Origin: an uncultured Ruminococcus sp.
GTDB taxonomy: Bacteria; Bacillota; Clostridia; Oscillospirales; Ruminococcaceae
Reading direction: 5' to 3'
NCBI GenBank assembly: GCA_947345935.1
Contig: CAMZZN010000029.1
Location: 1-33,743, forward strand
Length of the DNA: 33,743 nt
Positions 15,346 through 23,296 of this stretch are shown in pieces (the stretch's first letter is position 1; every line of letters starts with the position of its first letter). Made by a program: the position numbers and the translations under genes. The notes under the pieces were generated by a model, which was not told the DNA's origin, made no database searches, and saw nothing but the letters and a program-made list of their open reading frames with translations.

Positions 15346-16650
15346 TTATCTGATTTTACGGAATTTTGCAATGAAAAATCCATCGCTTCCGAAATGCATG
15401 GGAAATATACTTGCTCTGCATCCGAATTTTTCACCGGCAATTCCGTCAAGCGTGCAAGGTTCAAGCTCCGGGTGAACTGCCAGGAGCTTATCGCATACTT
15501 CGTCATTTTCGGCACGACGGAGCGTGCAGGTAGAATATACCATTTCGCCCCCCGGAGCAAGATATCTGACAGCATTGTCCGCAATGGCGTACTGAATATC
15601 CGGAAGTCCGGAAAAATCGGAAATGTTCTTGTATTTTATCTCCGGCTTGCGCCCGATAACCCCGATACCGGAGCAGGGAACATCGCATAGAATTTTTGTA
15701 AATTCAGGAAGTTCAGGATTGAATTTCGATGCATCTCCCACATCGGCAATAATGTTTTTCAGTCCGAGTCTGTCTGTGCCGTCACGTATGAGTTTGACAC
15801 GCTTTTCGTGAAGGTCGAAGGCGAATATCTTTCCTTTTCCCTTCATCATTTCAGCCATTGTAAAGGTCTTTCCGCCGGGAGCGGCGCAGATATCGAGAAC
15901 AAGATCGCTTTCGGACGGAGCAAGGGCGGAGCAGCAAAGCTGCGAGGACAGATCCTGAACGTGAAAAAAACCGTCCCTGAAAGCGTTCAGTCCTGCTGGA
16001 TCGCCGCAGTCGAGGCGATAACAGCATTCCAGAACCTCTGACTTTTCAGCGGAGATATCTCCGAGAGCTGCCAGAAATTCTTCATCAGTGCATCTCAGAG
16101 GATTGCGCCTGACAGAAATATCCGGCTTGCCCAAAGCGGATTCAAGAAGATCTTCCGCATATTCTCCGCCGTAATCTTCGGTCAGTGATGACACCAGTCC
16201 GCAGGGAGCGGAATATTTTATTGAAGCTTTTTGTATTTCATCGTCCGGCAGCTTTATTTCTTTTCCGCTGCGGATAAAATTCCTGAGTATCGCATTTATC
16301 ATGCCCGAAGCGCTTGTTTTTTTCATTGTCTTTGCAATACCAACGCATTCGTTTACCGATGCATTGTCAGGTATACCGTCCATATAGAGGATCTGGAAGA
16401 TGCCGCAGCGGAGAATATTCAGCACGGAATCGTCAAGTTTTGACAAGGGGCGTGAGGAAAGTCTTCCGATGATATGATCGAGAGTAAGCTTTCTTTCGAT
16501 TACTCCGTAATACAGAGCTGAGCAGAGCTTTTTTTCCCTTGGCTCCATGTCTGCGGAGCCAAGGGCGCTGTTTAACTGAATGTTTGAATAGCTTCCGCTG
16601 CCAAAAGTCTTGCACAGAAGCTTTACTGCAAGATAGCGTGGATCCGGCAT
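15346..16650 (-). CDS. rsmB: 16S rRNA (cytosine967-C5)-methyltransferase RsmB
   Basis: A 434-residue enzyme with an N-terminal NusB-like RNA-binding domain (about residues 1-130) and a C-terminal SAM-dependent m5C methyltransferase domain. Motifs seen are DICAAPGGKTFTMAE (SAM binding), DVPCSGIGVIGRKPEIK with the Cys of motif IV, and YSTCTLRRAEND with the catalytic Cys of motif VI. Both catalytic cysteines are present. The ATG is only 2 bp after the preceding peptidase stop and lacks a clear Shine-Dalgarno sequence, so it probably depends on coupled translation. Confidence 0.96.
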   Translation of the reverse strand: MPDPRYLAVKLLCKTFGSGSYSNIQLNSALGSADMEPREKKLCSALYYGVIERKLTLDHIIGRLSSRPLSKLDDSVLNILRCGIFQILYMDGIPDNASVNECVGIAKTMKKTSASGMINAILRNFIRSGKEIKLPDDEIQKASIKYSAPCGLVSSLTEDYGGEYAEDLLESALGKPDISVRRNPLRCTDEEFLAALGDISAEKSEVLECCYRLDCGDPAGLNAFRDGFFHVQDLSSQLCCSALAPSESDLVLDICAAPGGKTFTMAEMMKGKGKIFAFDLHEKRVKLIRDGTDRLGLKNIIADVGDASKFNPELPEFTKILCDVPCSGIGVIGRKPEIKYKNISDFSGLPDIQYAIADNAVRYLAPGGEMVYSTCTLRRAENDEVCDKLLAVHPELEPCTLDGIAGEKFGCRASIFPMHFGSDGFFIAKFRKIR

Positions 16651-16652
16651 AA

Positions 16653-17327
16653 TTAGTTATCTCTGAACATTGAAAGGAGTCTGAGGAGCTGCATTATAGA
16701 TGTTATCAGAGCGGTAACATATGTGAAAGCGGCAGCCTTGAGAACCTTTCTTGCCATCGGTATTTCGTTGAAGTCGAGGATACCGTCGGCTTCCAGCGTA
16801 TTGATTGCTCTTCCGCTTGCGTCAAGCTCAGTGGGGAGAGTTACTAACTGGAACAGAACAACGGCGGAGAACATGATAACTCCGAGCCATGCGATCATAG
16901 GCATAGCCTCGAAAAGGAGAACGCCTAAAAGGAATGTAATATACCAGAGCTTTGAGCAGATGTTAGTGATCGGAACGATAGCTGTTCTGAGCTTGATAGG
17001 AGCGTATTCCTGAGCGTGCTGACAGGCGTGGCCGCATTCATGTGCAGCTACTCCGATAGCGGCAACGGATGTGTTGCCGTAAACAGAGTCGGAGAGTCGG
17101 ATAACGTTTGCCGTAGGATCAAAGTGATCGGTAAGATTTCCGCCGATCCTTTCGATTCGGATGTGATAAAGACCGTTGCTGTCAAGGATTTGTCTTGCGA
17201 CCTGATCGGCTGTAAGTCCTCTTGAATTGTGTACGGTTTTGTATTTGTTGAACGTTGAAGTTACCCTTATCTGTGCGATGAGCGGGAGAATGAGCATTAC
17301 GAGAAAGAAAATGATTGATGACGACAT
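16653..17327 (-). CDS. YugP-type zinc metallopeptidase, membrane-bound
   Basis: A 224-residue membrane protein with the zincin motif HECGH at residues 96-100, followed by ACQHA. Hydrophobic segments flank it: one at the N-terminus (about 4-21), two in the middle (about 130-165) and one near the C-terminus. The N-terminal pattern with RGLTADQVARQIL and the IGVAAHECGHACQHA block are characteristic of the neutral zinc metallopeptidase family (B. subtilis YugP). AGGAGG lies seven bases before the ATG and overlaps the fmt stop. Its position between fmt and rsmB interrupts the canonical gene order. Substrates are unknown. Confidence 0.92.
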   Translation of the reverse strand: MSSSIIFFLVMLILPLIAQIRVTSTFNKYKTVHNSRGLTADQVARQILDSNGLYHIRIERIGGNLTDHFDPTANVIRLSDSVYGNTSVAAIGVAAHECGHACQHAQEYAPIKLRTAIVPITNICSKLWYITFLLGVLLFEAMPMIAWLGVIMFSAVVLFQLVTLPTELDASGRAINTLEADGILDFNEIPMARKVLKAAAFTYVTALITSIMQLLRLLSMFRDN

Positions 17328-17329
17328 AA

Positions 17330-18268
17330 TTATACCTCCTGGTTTAAAATAGTACCGGCTGTGAGTTTATTTCCCCGAAGAAAATCCTGTACCCTCATGC
17401 GTTTTTTGCCCTCGGGCTGTACTTCAAGGAAGCGTATGATTTTTCCGTCTCCGCATTTTACATCGAAGGAGGAAGCGTCTGTGATCTCTCCGTTGGCTGC
17501 GCTGCCGGATGATTTTCCGGTGAGCATGGAAGCGAAGATTTTCAGCCTTTTACCTCCGAGAATTGCAAATCCGGTAACGCCTCTGATAGTATTGTGTACC
17601 TCAGCGGCAGTTTTTGAGAAATCCAGAGAGCTCATTTCCTTAGTTATCATAGGAGAGTAGCACGACAGTGAATCGTCCTGCTTTTCCGGTATGAGCGAAC
17701 CGTTTTCGATAGCGGCAAGAGTCTCGGTGAGAACCTCAGCACCCATTTCTGACAGGCGGCTGTAAAGCTCCTGGTATGTTTCGTTTTCACCGATCACGGT
17801 TGACCTCTTTATAAGCATATCTCCGGTATCAAGCCCTTCGCTCATCTGCATTGATGTCACTCCGGTTTCGCTCTCGCCGTTCAGTATGACCCAGTTTATA
17901 GGAGCGGCGCCTCTGTATTTCGGCAGGAGCGAAGCGTGGATATTAATGCAGCCGTATTTCGGCAGCTCCAGAACCTCCCTGGGGAGTATCTGACCGTATG
18001 CCGTAACGACTATAATGTCGGGAGCAAGCTCATAAAGGAGCTTCATTGCCTCTTCTGCGTCCTCTCCTTTTCTCAGAGAAAGCGGCTGGTAAACCGGAAA
18101 TCCACATTCGGCTGCCGCCGTTTTAACAGGTGTCGGGATCATCTTGTATCCTCTTCCTTTAGGTTTGTCAGGCTGGGTAAAGACTGCGGCGACCTCATGG
18201 CTGCTCTCCGCTAATGCTTTCAGGCATGGAACGGCGAAATCCGGAGTTCCCATAAATATTATTTTCAT
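17330..18268 (-). CDS. fmt: Methionyl-tRNA formyltransferase
   Basis: A 312-residue cytosolic enzyme that formylates initiator Met-tRNA with 10-formyl-THF. The N-terminal MKIIFMGTPDFAVPCL, the catalytic segment CINIHASLLPKYRGAAPINW with Asn and His (near residues 107-126), and GLDTGDML are present. The smaller C-terminal OB-like domain follows from about residue 205. GAGGAGG eight bases upstream sits in the end of def, with a 3-bp gap between the genes. Pairing with def is functional: formyl added here is later removed by deformylase. Confidence 0.98.
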   Translation of the reverse strand: MKIIFMGTPDFAVPCLKALAESSHEVAAVFTQPDKPKGRGYKMIPTPVKTAAAECGFPVYQPLSLRKGEDAEEAMKLLYELAPDIIVVTAYGQILPREVLELPKYGCINIHASLLPKYRGAAPINWVILNGESETGVTSMQMSEGLDTGDMLIKRSTVIGENETYQELYSRLSEMGAEVLTETLAAIENGSLIPEKQDDSLSCYSPMITKEMSSLDFSKTAAEVHNTIRGVTGFAILGGKRLKIFASMLTGKSSGSAANGEITDASSFDVKCGDGKIIRFLEVQPEGKKRMRVQDFLRGNKLTAGTILNQEV

Positions 18269-18271
18269 GTA

Positions 18272-18733
18272 TCATTCCTCCTCGGGAACGAAAAATTCTT
18301 CTACGATCTCAGTGAAAACGTGACCTTCAAGATGATCGTTTTCATGACAGGTGCATTGGGCGCCGAGTTCCGTGAAATCACGCTCAAACCAGTTTCCGAA
18401 ACGATCCTGAGCCTTGAGGTGGCAATGCATCGGACGTGTGACGTATCCCCAGATGTTCGGGCAGGAGAGACATCCCTCCTGGACACGCTGCTTTCCCTCA
18501 CGCTTTGTCACTTCAGGATTTATTGCTTCAACCGGACCTTCATCCAGGTGCATTATGAATATCCTGCGGCAGACGCCTATTTGTGGGGCGGCGAGCCCCA
18601 GTCCCTGAGCCTTGTCAAGAGTCTCGTGCATATCGTCGAGGAGCTGAGCAAGCTTTTCGTCAAATTTTTCAACTGGTTTGCATACTTTATGCAGCATCTC
18701 GTCCTTGTCAGTAAGAATTTTTCTTAGTGCCAT
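18272..18733 (-). CDS. def: Peptide deformylase
   Basis: A 153-residue metalloenzyme that removes the formyl group from nascent proteins. The three signature motifs are GLGLAAPQ (residues 44-51), EGCLS with metal-ligand Cys88 (86-90) and HENDH with His130, Glu131 and His134 (130-134). The residue before HENDH is Cys rather than the common Gln, a minor variant. AAAGGATG precedes the ATG. It lies 18 bp after priA and 3 bp before fmt, the classical arrangement. Confidence 0.98.
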   Translation of the reverse strand: MALRKILTDKDEMLHKVCKPVEKFDEKLAQLLDDMHETLDKAQGLGLAAPQIGVCRRIFIMHLDEGPVEAINPEVTKREGKQRVQEGCLSCPNIWGYVTRPMHCHLKAQDRFGNWFERDFTELGAQCTCHENDHLEGHVFTEIVEEFFVPEEE

Positions 18734-18751
18734 TGTTTAGCATCCTTTCCG

Positions 18752-21202
18752 TCATACGCCCGTATCACCGTTCATATCGGCGTAGAGCGTGACTTTTTTC
18801 ATTTCTTTTATCTTCGCCGCTTTTACGGTAAGATCACGTATAAATCCACGTATTTCGGCAGTATTTTTACATTTTATAATGATCCTGTATCTGTATTTGC
18901 CGCTTATTTTTCCGTATGAGCATTTTACGGGTCCCAGAACTCTCACAGGAGTTTTGGGTTGAAGTTCTCTGAGCAATCCGTTCATCAGAATGATAACGGC
19001 GTCTGCACCGTTTTTCACCGCAGATTCGTCAGCCGACGTAAAGCAGAGAATGCACATATCGCACAGCGGCGGAAATATCATAGCCCGGCGTATGGCGATT
19101 TCTTCTTTGTAGAAGCCTTTGTAATCCTGCATCGCCGCCAGATTCATTACATAATGTTCAGGCATAAATGTCTGAAGCACCGCTCTTCCCTGACGTTTTC
19201 CACGTCCTCCTCTGCCTACGACCTGGGTTATAAGCGAGAAAGTTCTCTCATAGCTCCGGAAATCTCCGGCATAGAGCGCCTTATCGACAGAAAGCACACC
19301 GACCAGCGTAACATCGGGAAAATCAAGTCCCTTGCCGATCATCTGCGTACCTATCATTATGTCGTATTCTCCGTTCCGGAAGTCTGTGAAATTTTTTTCG
19401 TAGGAGTACCGGGAAAAGGCTGTATCTGCATCCATACGCAATATTCTTGCCTGCGGAAACATCATATTAAGCTCCGCTTCCAGCTTCTGCGTTCCGAATC
19501 CCATGTTTTTCAGGCGCTGGGAGCCGCAGACGGGACAGACTGTTAGCGGTTCGCAGCTATATCCGCAGTAGTGGCACATCATCCTGTCATTTTTCCTGTG
19601 ATATGTCAGCGGAACAGAACAATTCGGGCAGTATACCGGCTGGTAACAATCGCAGCAGCTTATAATGGTATGGAATCCTCTGCGGTTGAGCAGAAGTATC
19701 GTTTGTTCGCCCTTTTGCAGATTATCGTTTATTTCTGCCGCAAGGCGCCGGCTGAATTCCGAAGGGTTTCCCTCGGTGCGTTCTACATTCATATCTATCA
19801 CGCTTACCTCCGGAAGAGGGGTGCTGTGAAAGCGGTTTTTCATTTCCAGAAGCTTGTATACGCCCTTTTCAGCAAGATAATAACTTTCTATAGAAGGGGT
19901 AGCTGAGGCAAGGAGCAGCGCAGCGCCGTGACAGGCACATCTCTGCCGGGCGATATCATGCGTTGAATAACGGGGGGAGGTTTCCGATTTGTAGGAACGC
20001 TCTCCTTCCTCGTCGATTACTATAAGTCCGATGTTGTCAAGCGGAGCAAAAACTGCACTTCGTGTGCCAATAACTATATCTGCGTCTCCACGCCGAATTC
20101 TTTTGTATTCGTCAAGCCGCTGTCCCATTGAGAGTCCGCTGTGAATAACGGCAACTCTTTCTCCGAATAAAGCCCTGAACCTACGCAGCACCTGCGGTGT
20201 AAGTCCGATTTCCGGGACAAGGAGCATAGCCTGACGTTTCAGTTTTACGGTATCGGAAATAAGTTTTTCAAATACGGAAGTCTTTCCGCTGCCTGTCACT
20301 CCGTGAAGCAGAAAAGTTCCGGATTTTTTTTCAAATATTCTGGCAAAAACGGCATCATGAGCACGCTGTTGTTCCTCAGACAGCGTTATATCTTCGGGAT
20401 CACACCGCTCGTTTGCTCCGTCCCGAACGTTTCTGAGAACCTCTGCTTCATACTCGGCAGCAGCTCCGTTGGCGCAGAGACGTTTTATTACGTCAACCGT
20501 GACTCCGCACATATATGCAGCTTCCTTTACGGCAGCCGAGCCGAATTCGCTCAGAAAATCAGCCGTCTTTTTCTGCTTTGGAGTAAGTCGGAATTTACCG
20601 GGATCACTGAGATATTCGTTTGTAAGTCTCACCATTCTGACCGCTGCGTCTCCCGTTGCCTGACGAAAAATATTGTCCGATGTCATGGCTCCGATTTCAA
20701 GAAGTTCGTCTATCAGCGCTCTGCCATTTTTTTCGATGTGGTCTGCGATAAGAACGTTAAGTTCTTTAACGTCTGCGGCAGATGTAAAATTTTCCAGCAG
20801 TCCGGCAGCGTTTTCTGATAATGCAGAACGATCGCAGAAACTTTTGTTAAGAGAAAATTTTTCCCTGACAGAAATGCTCATAGCGGGCGGCAGCATGACT
20901 TTCACCGCATCGAAGTAGGTGCAGAAAGTCTGCTCCCGCAGGTAAAAAGCAAGCTGTATCAGTTCTTCGGATACGACCGGTTTTTTATCGGCAAGGGAAA
21001 TCACGGATTTCAGTCCGTCCGTCTCTCCCATTGAAAGCCTCATCACAATGCCGATCCTGCGTTTTCCGCCCTTTCCGAACGGCACAAGAACTCGGCATCC
21101 GCAGGCGATATCTTCGGTCATATGATCCGGCACGTTGTAGCTGAACAGTTTATCAAATGAACTGGCAGTTCCGCTGACAGCCGTTTCGGCGATAAGCGGC
21201 AT
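18752..21202 (-). CDS. priA: Primosomal protein N' (replication restart helicase PriA)
   Basis: An 816-residue superfamily 2 helicase that reloads the replisome at stalled forks. It has an N-terminal DNA-binding region, Walker A GVTGSGKT (about residue 300) and the Walker B-type box IDEEGERSYKS (Asp397-Glu-Glu-Gly400). A zinc-binding cluster follows (about 515-560) with CCDCYQPVYCPNCS and CHYCGYSCEP...CPVCG, then helicase motifs including TQMIGKGLDFP and VVGRGGRG. The box reads DEEG where Escherichia and Bacillus PriA have DEEH. ATG 21202 shares its A with the rpoZ stop (TAATG), implying coupled translation; upstream in-frame starts would overlap rpoZ with no ribosome binding site. Confidence 0.97.
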   Translation of the reverse strand: MPLIAETAVSGTASSFDKLFSYNVPDHMTEDIACGCRVLVPFGKGGKRRIGIVMRLSMGETDGLKSVISLADKKPVVSEELIQLAFYLREQTFCTYFDAVKVMLPPAMSISVREKFSLNKSFCDRSALSENAAGLLENFTSAADVKELNVLIADHIEKNGRALIDELLEIGAMTSDNIFRQATGDAAVRMVRLTNEYLSDPGKFRLTPKQKKTADFLSEFGSAAVKEAAYMCGVTVDVIKRLCANGAAAEYEAEVLRNVRDGANERCDPEDITLSEEQQRAHDAVFARIFEKKSGTFLLHGVTGSGKTSVFEKLISDTVKLKRQAMLLVPEIGLTPQVLRRFRALFGERVAVIHSGLSMGQRLDEYKRIRRGDADIVIGTRSAVFAPLDNIGLIVIDEEGERSYKSETSPRYSTHDIARQRCACHGAALLLASATPSIESYYLAEKGVYKLLEMKNRFHSTPLPEVSVIDMNVERTEGNPSEFSRRLAAEINDNLQKGEQTILLLNRRGFHTIISCCDCYQPVYCPNCSVPLTYHRKNDRMMCHYCGYSCEPLTVCPVCGSQRLKNMGFGTQKLEAELNMMFPQARILRMDADTAFSRYSYEKNFTDFRNGEYDIMIGTQMIGKGLDFPDVTLVGVLSVDKALYAGDFRSYERTFSLITQVVGRGGRGKRQGRAVLQTFMPEHYVMNLAAMQDYKGFYKEEIAIRRAMIFPPLCDMCILCFTSADESAVKNGADAVIILMNGLLRELQPKTPVRVLGPVKCSYGKISGKYRYRIIIKCKNTAEIRGFIRDLTVKAAKIKEMKKVTLYADMNGDTGV

Positions 21203-21411
21203 TACTCGGCGTTCTGATTTGCAGTGCTGATTATTTTGCACTTTCCGCTGGCGATTTCCTCAACAGCAGTTTTTACAGGCTTTTCCTCAAGTGTTTCATT
21301 TTTTTTGTAAAGTTCCTCCGAAATTTCTCTTGCACGTTTTGCAACGGCAATAACAAGAGAGTAGCAGCTTTCGTTTTTTGAAATTATCTGATTTACAGCA
21401 GGTCTGAGCAT
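21202..21411 (-). CDS. rpoZ: RNA polymerase omega subunit
   Basis: A 69-residue protein. The omega signature is visible: MLRPAVNQI, then CYSLVIAVAKRAREISEE (about residues 16-33), followed by KPVKTAVEEIASGK (about 44-57). Omega assists assembly and stability of core RNA polymerase. GAGGTG lies eight bases before the ATG and overlaps the gmk stop; the intergenic gap is 5 bp. Position between gmk and priA is conserved in Bacillota, although coaBC, usually next, is missing. Confidence 0.95.
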   Translation of the reverse strand: MLRPAVNQIISKNESCYSLVIAVAKRAREISEELYKKNETLEEKPVKTAVEEIASGKCKIISTANQNAE

Positions 21412-21416
21412 ATTAA

Positions 21417-22022
21417 TTACACCTCATTTAAAATTTTATCTATAAGTTCTGCGGAATATCCGCTTTTTAACTTTTCGGCACGTATAACGGCAAAAAAGTC
21501 ATTAACAGCATCCTCAAGAGCGTCATTTACGATAACATAGTCATAATTTTCGGCAAGTTCTATTTCACCTGAAGCTTTTGAAATCCGTTCCTCGATGACA
21601 TCGTCGGATTCCGTCCCCCTCTTTTTGAGACGGCGGCGCAGCTCCTTGACGGACGGCGGAGCGATAAATACGAAAAGAGCGTCCGGACGCAAAGCTCTTA
21701 TCTTCATAGCCCCCTGTACTTCGATTTCCAGAATAACGTCAATTCCTTGTTCAATGTACGGGTCAACCTCACTTTTAAGCGTACCATAGCAGTTTCCGCA
21801 GTATTCTGCGTGCTCCAGAAACTCGTCGTTGCTTATTTTTTTGTCAAAGTCCTCACGGCTGAGAAAATGGTAAGAAACGCCGTTTTTTTCTCCCTCACGT
21901 GGGTTTCTCGTAGTTGCCGAGACTGCTGTTCTGAAATTTTTGTTTTTCAGTATCTCTTCAAGCATGGTTCCTTTGCCACAGCCCGATGGAGCCGAAAAAA
22001 CGATCAGCTTTCCTTTATTCAT
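21417..22022 (-). CDS. gmk: Guanylate kinase
   Basis: A 201-residue enzyme converting GMP to GDP with ATP. The P-loop [10 protein letters not shown] (about residues 8-17), [20 protein letters not shown] with the GMP-binding Arg and Tyr residues (about 37-56), and [13 protein letters not shown] are typical. ATG 22022 lies inside the end of remA (8-bp overlap). AGGAGG is 11 bases upstream, somewhat far, and an earlier in-frame ATG precedes that AGGAGG, so the start is likely but not certain. Confidence 0.96.
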   Translation of the reverse strand: MNKGKLIVFSAPSGCGKGTMLEEILKNKNFRTAVSATTRNPREGEKNGVSYHFLSREDFDKKISNDEFLEHAEYCGNCYGTLKSEVDPYIEQGIDVILEIEVQGAMKIRALRPDALFVFIAPPSVKELRRRLKKRGTESDDVIEERISKASGEIELAENYDYVIVNDALEDAVNDFFAVIRAEKLKSGYSAELIDKILNEV

Positions 22023-22272
22023 TGTCGTCGCTGCCTCCTGTTTCATTGATTCTGGCTGCAAGAGTATCTGTTATAAGGGATGAGAGGACAACATGACCGC
22101 TGTCCATTATTATAACGGCTCTTGTTTTTCTGCCAAATGTTGCGTCGATAGCCATTCCGCTGTCACGAGCTTCCTGAACCAGACGTTTTATCGGCGCTGA
22201 TTCCGGGCTTACGATTGAAATGATTCTTGTGGGAGATATCATATTGCCGTAGCCTATATTTATCATCTTCAT
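22015..22272 (-). CDS. remA: RemA family regulatory protein (DUF370)
   Basis: An 85-residue protein with the strongly conserved core [20 protein letters not shown], then [14 protein letters not shown] and [21 protein letters not shown]. subtilis RemA is a DNA-binding protein, assembling into rings, that activates biofilm matrix and osmoprotection operons. ATG 22272 is preferred because family members begin right before the INIG strand, although its Shine-Dalgarno is weak and the gene starts only 4 bp after the yicC stop, suggesting coupling. The order yicC-remA-gmk is the standard one. Its targets here are unknown. Confidence 0.95.
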   Translation of the reverse strand: MKMINIGYGNMISPTRIISIVSPESAPIKRLVQEARDSGMAIDATFGRKTRAVIIMDSGHVVLSSLITDTLAARINETGGSDDNE

Positions 22273-22276
22273 GGCA

Positions 22277-23155
22277 TCACTCGACATTCTGGATCTGCTC
22301 ACGGATCTTTTCAATTTCCGATTTCATATCCACGACTATTTTTGTGATGCTCAGATCCTGTGCCTTTGAACCTATGGTATTGACCTCACGGTTGATTTCC
22401 TGAATAATAAAATCCAGCTTTCTGCCGACAGGCTCATTGGATTCAAGTATATCCCGGAGCTGGGCAATATGGCTTCGGAGACGGACTGTTTCTTCGTCAA
22501 CAGCGATTTTCTCGGAAAATATAGCTGCTTCGGTAATTATGCGCTGTTCGTCGATATTTTTATCCGCAAGAACTTCGCTGAGTTTTTTGTACAGTCTGTT
22601 TCTATAAGCTTCGACGGTAACGGGGGATTGAGCTTCCACCATTCCGACACGTTCGATTATGAAATCTGCCTTTTCAAGAATGTCCTTTTTAAGACGCTCT
22701 CCCTCTGTTTCACGCATGACAACAAAACGTTCAAGCGCTTCGGAAGTCACCTCGGAAACATCTGCGCAGATTTGCTCCTCATCGTCCGGAGTTTTTTGGA
22801 TATTGAAAATATCCGGGATTTTTATAAGCTTTGAAAGTACAAGGTCATCTTTCAGACCGAGTTCTTCAGAAATGCTTCTAAGCGCCGCAACATAACCCTC
22901 TGCAATGTCTTTATTTATTGCGATCTGTGCATCCTTGCCCTCAATATTGTTTATAGTGACCGAAACTTCAGCCTTTCCTCTTGAAATTGCTGATTTGAGA
23001 AGTGATTTCAGCTTCTCGTCGATGTAGCTGTATGTTCTGGGAATTCTTGATGTATATTCGTAGTATCTATGATTTACCGAGCGGATCTCAACCGAAATAT
23101 CTCTTCCGTTCAGGATTTTCTGCGCTCTGCCGTAGCCGGTCATACTTCTGAGCAT
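22277..23155 (-). CDS. yicC: YicC/YloC family endoribonuclease
   Basis: A 292-residue protein. The N-terminal [12 protein letters not shown] and [18 protein letters not shown] blocks and the C-terminal [20 protein letters not shown] with [25 protein letters not shown] end are hallmarks of the YicC family, shown in E. coli to be an RNA endonuclease involved in small-RNA turnover. AAGGAGG lies seven bases before the ATG. It is the first gene of the long minus-strand operon and has the only clear strong promoter of that operon. Confidence 0.96.
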   Translation of the reverse strand: MLRSMTGYGRAQKILNGRDISVEIRSVNHRYYEYTSRIPRTYSYIDEKLKSLLKSAISRGKAEVSVTINNIEGKDAQIAINKDIAEGYVAALRSISEELGLKDDLVLSKLIKIPDIFNIQKTPDDEEQICADVSEVTSEALERFVVMRETEGERLKKDILEKADFIIERVGMVEAQSPVTVEAYRNRLYKKLSEVLADKNIDEQRIITEAAIFSEKIAVDEETVRLRSHIAQLRDILESNEPVGRKLDFIIQEINREVNTIGSKAQDLSITKIVVDMKSEIEKIREQIQNVE

Positions 23156-23212
23156 TTTTCGCCCTCCTTCGTGTTTTGATACGTTTATGGCGTTATATAA
23201 GTATACAAATAT

Positions 23213-23241
23213 ATTATAACACCAAACTCATGAAAATGCAA
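23213..23241 (-). promoter_or_regulatory. Promoter of the yicC-thiN operon
   Basis: On the minus strand, TTGCAT (23241-23236), 17 bp, TATAAT (23218-23213). The predicted start leaves a leader of about 50 nt before yicC. No other strong promoter was found inside the 13.5-kb operon, although weak internal ones cannot be excluded. Confidence 0.85.
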
Positions 23242-23253
23242 GCTTTTTGTAAA

Positions 23254-23284
23254 CAAAAAAAGACGGCGCCGAAGCACCGTCTTT
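23254..23284 (-). terminator. Terminator of the GH48 gene
   Basis: An 11-bp stem (23284-23274 with 23269-23259, one G-T pair) with a UUCG tetraloop continues on the minus strand into a T tract and TTTG. It lies 12 nt after the GH48 stop. Confidence 0.93.
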
Positions 23285-23296
23285 GGTTATATTGGA

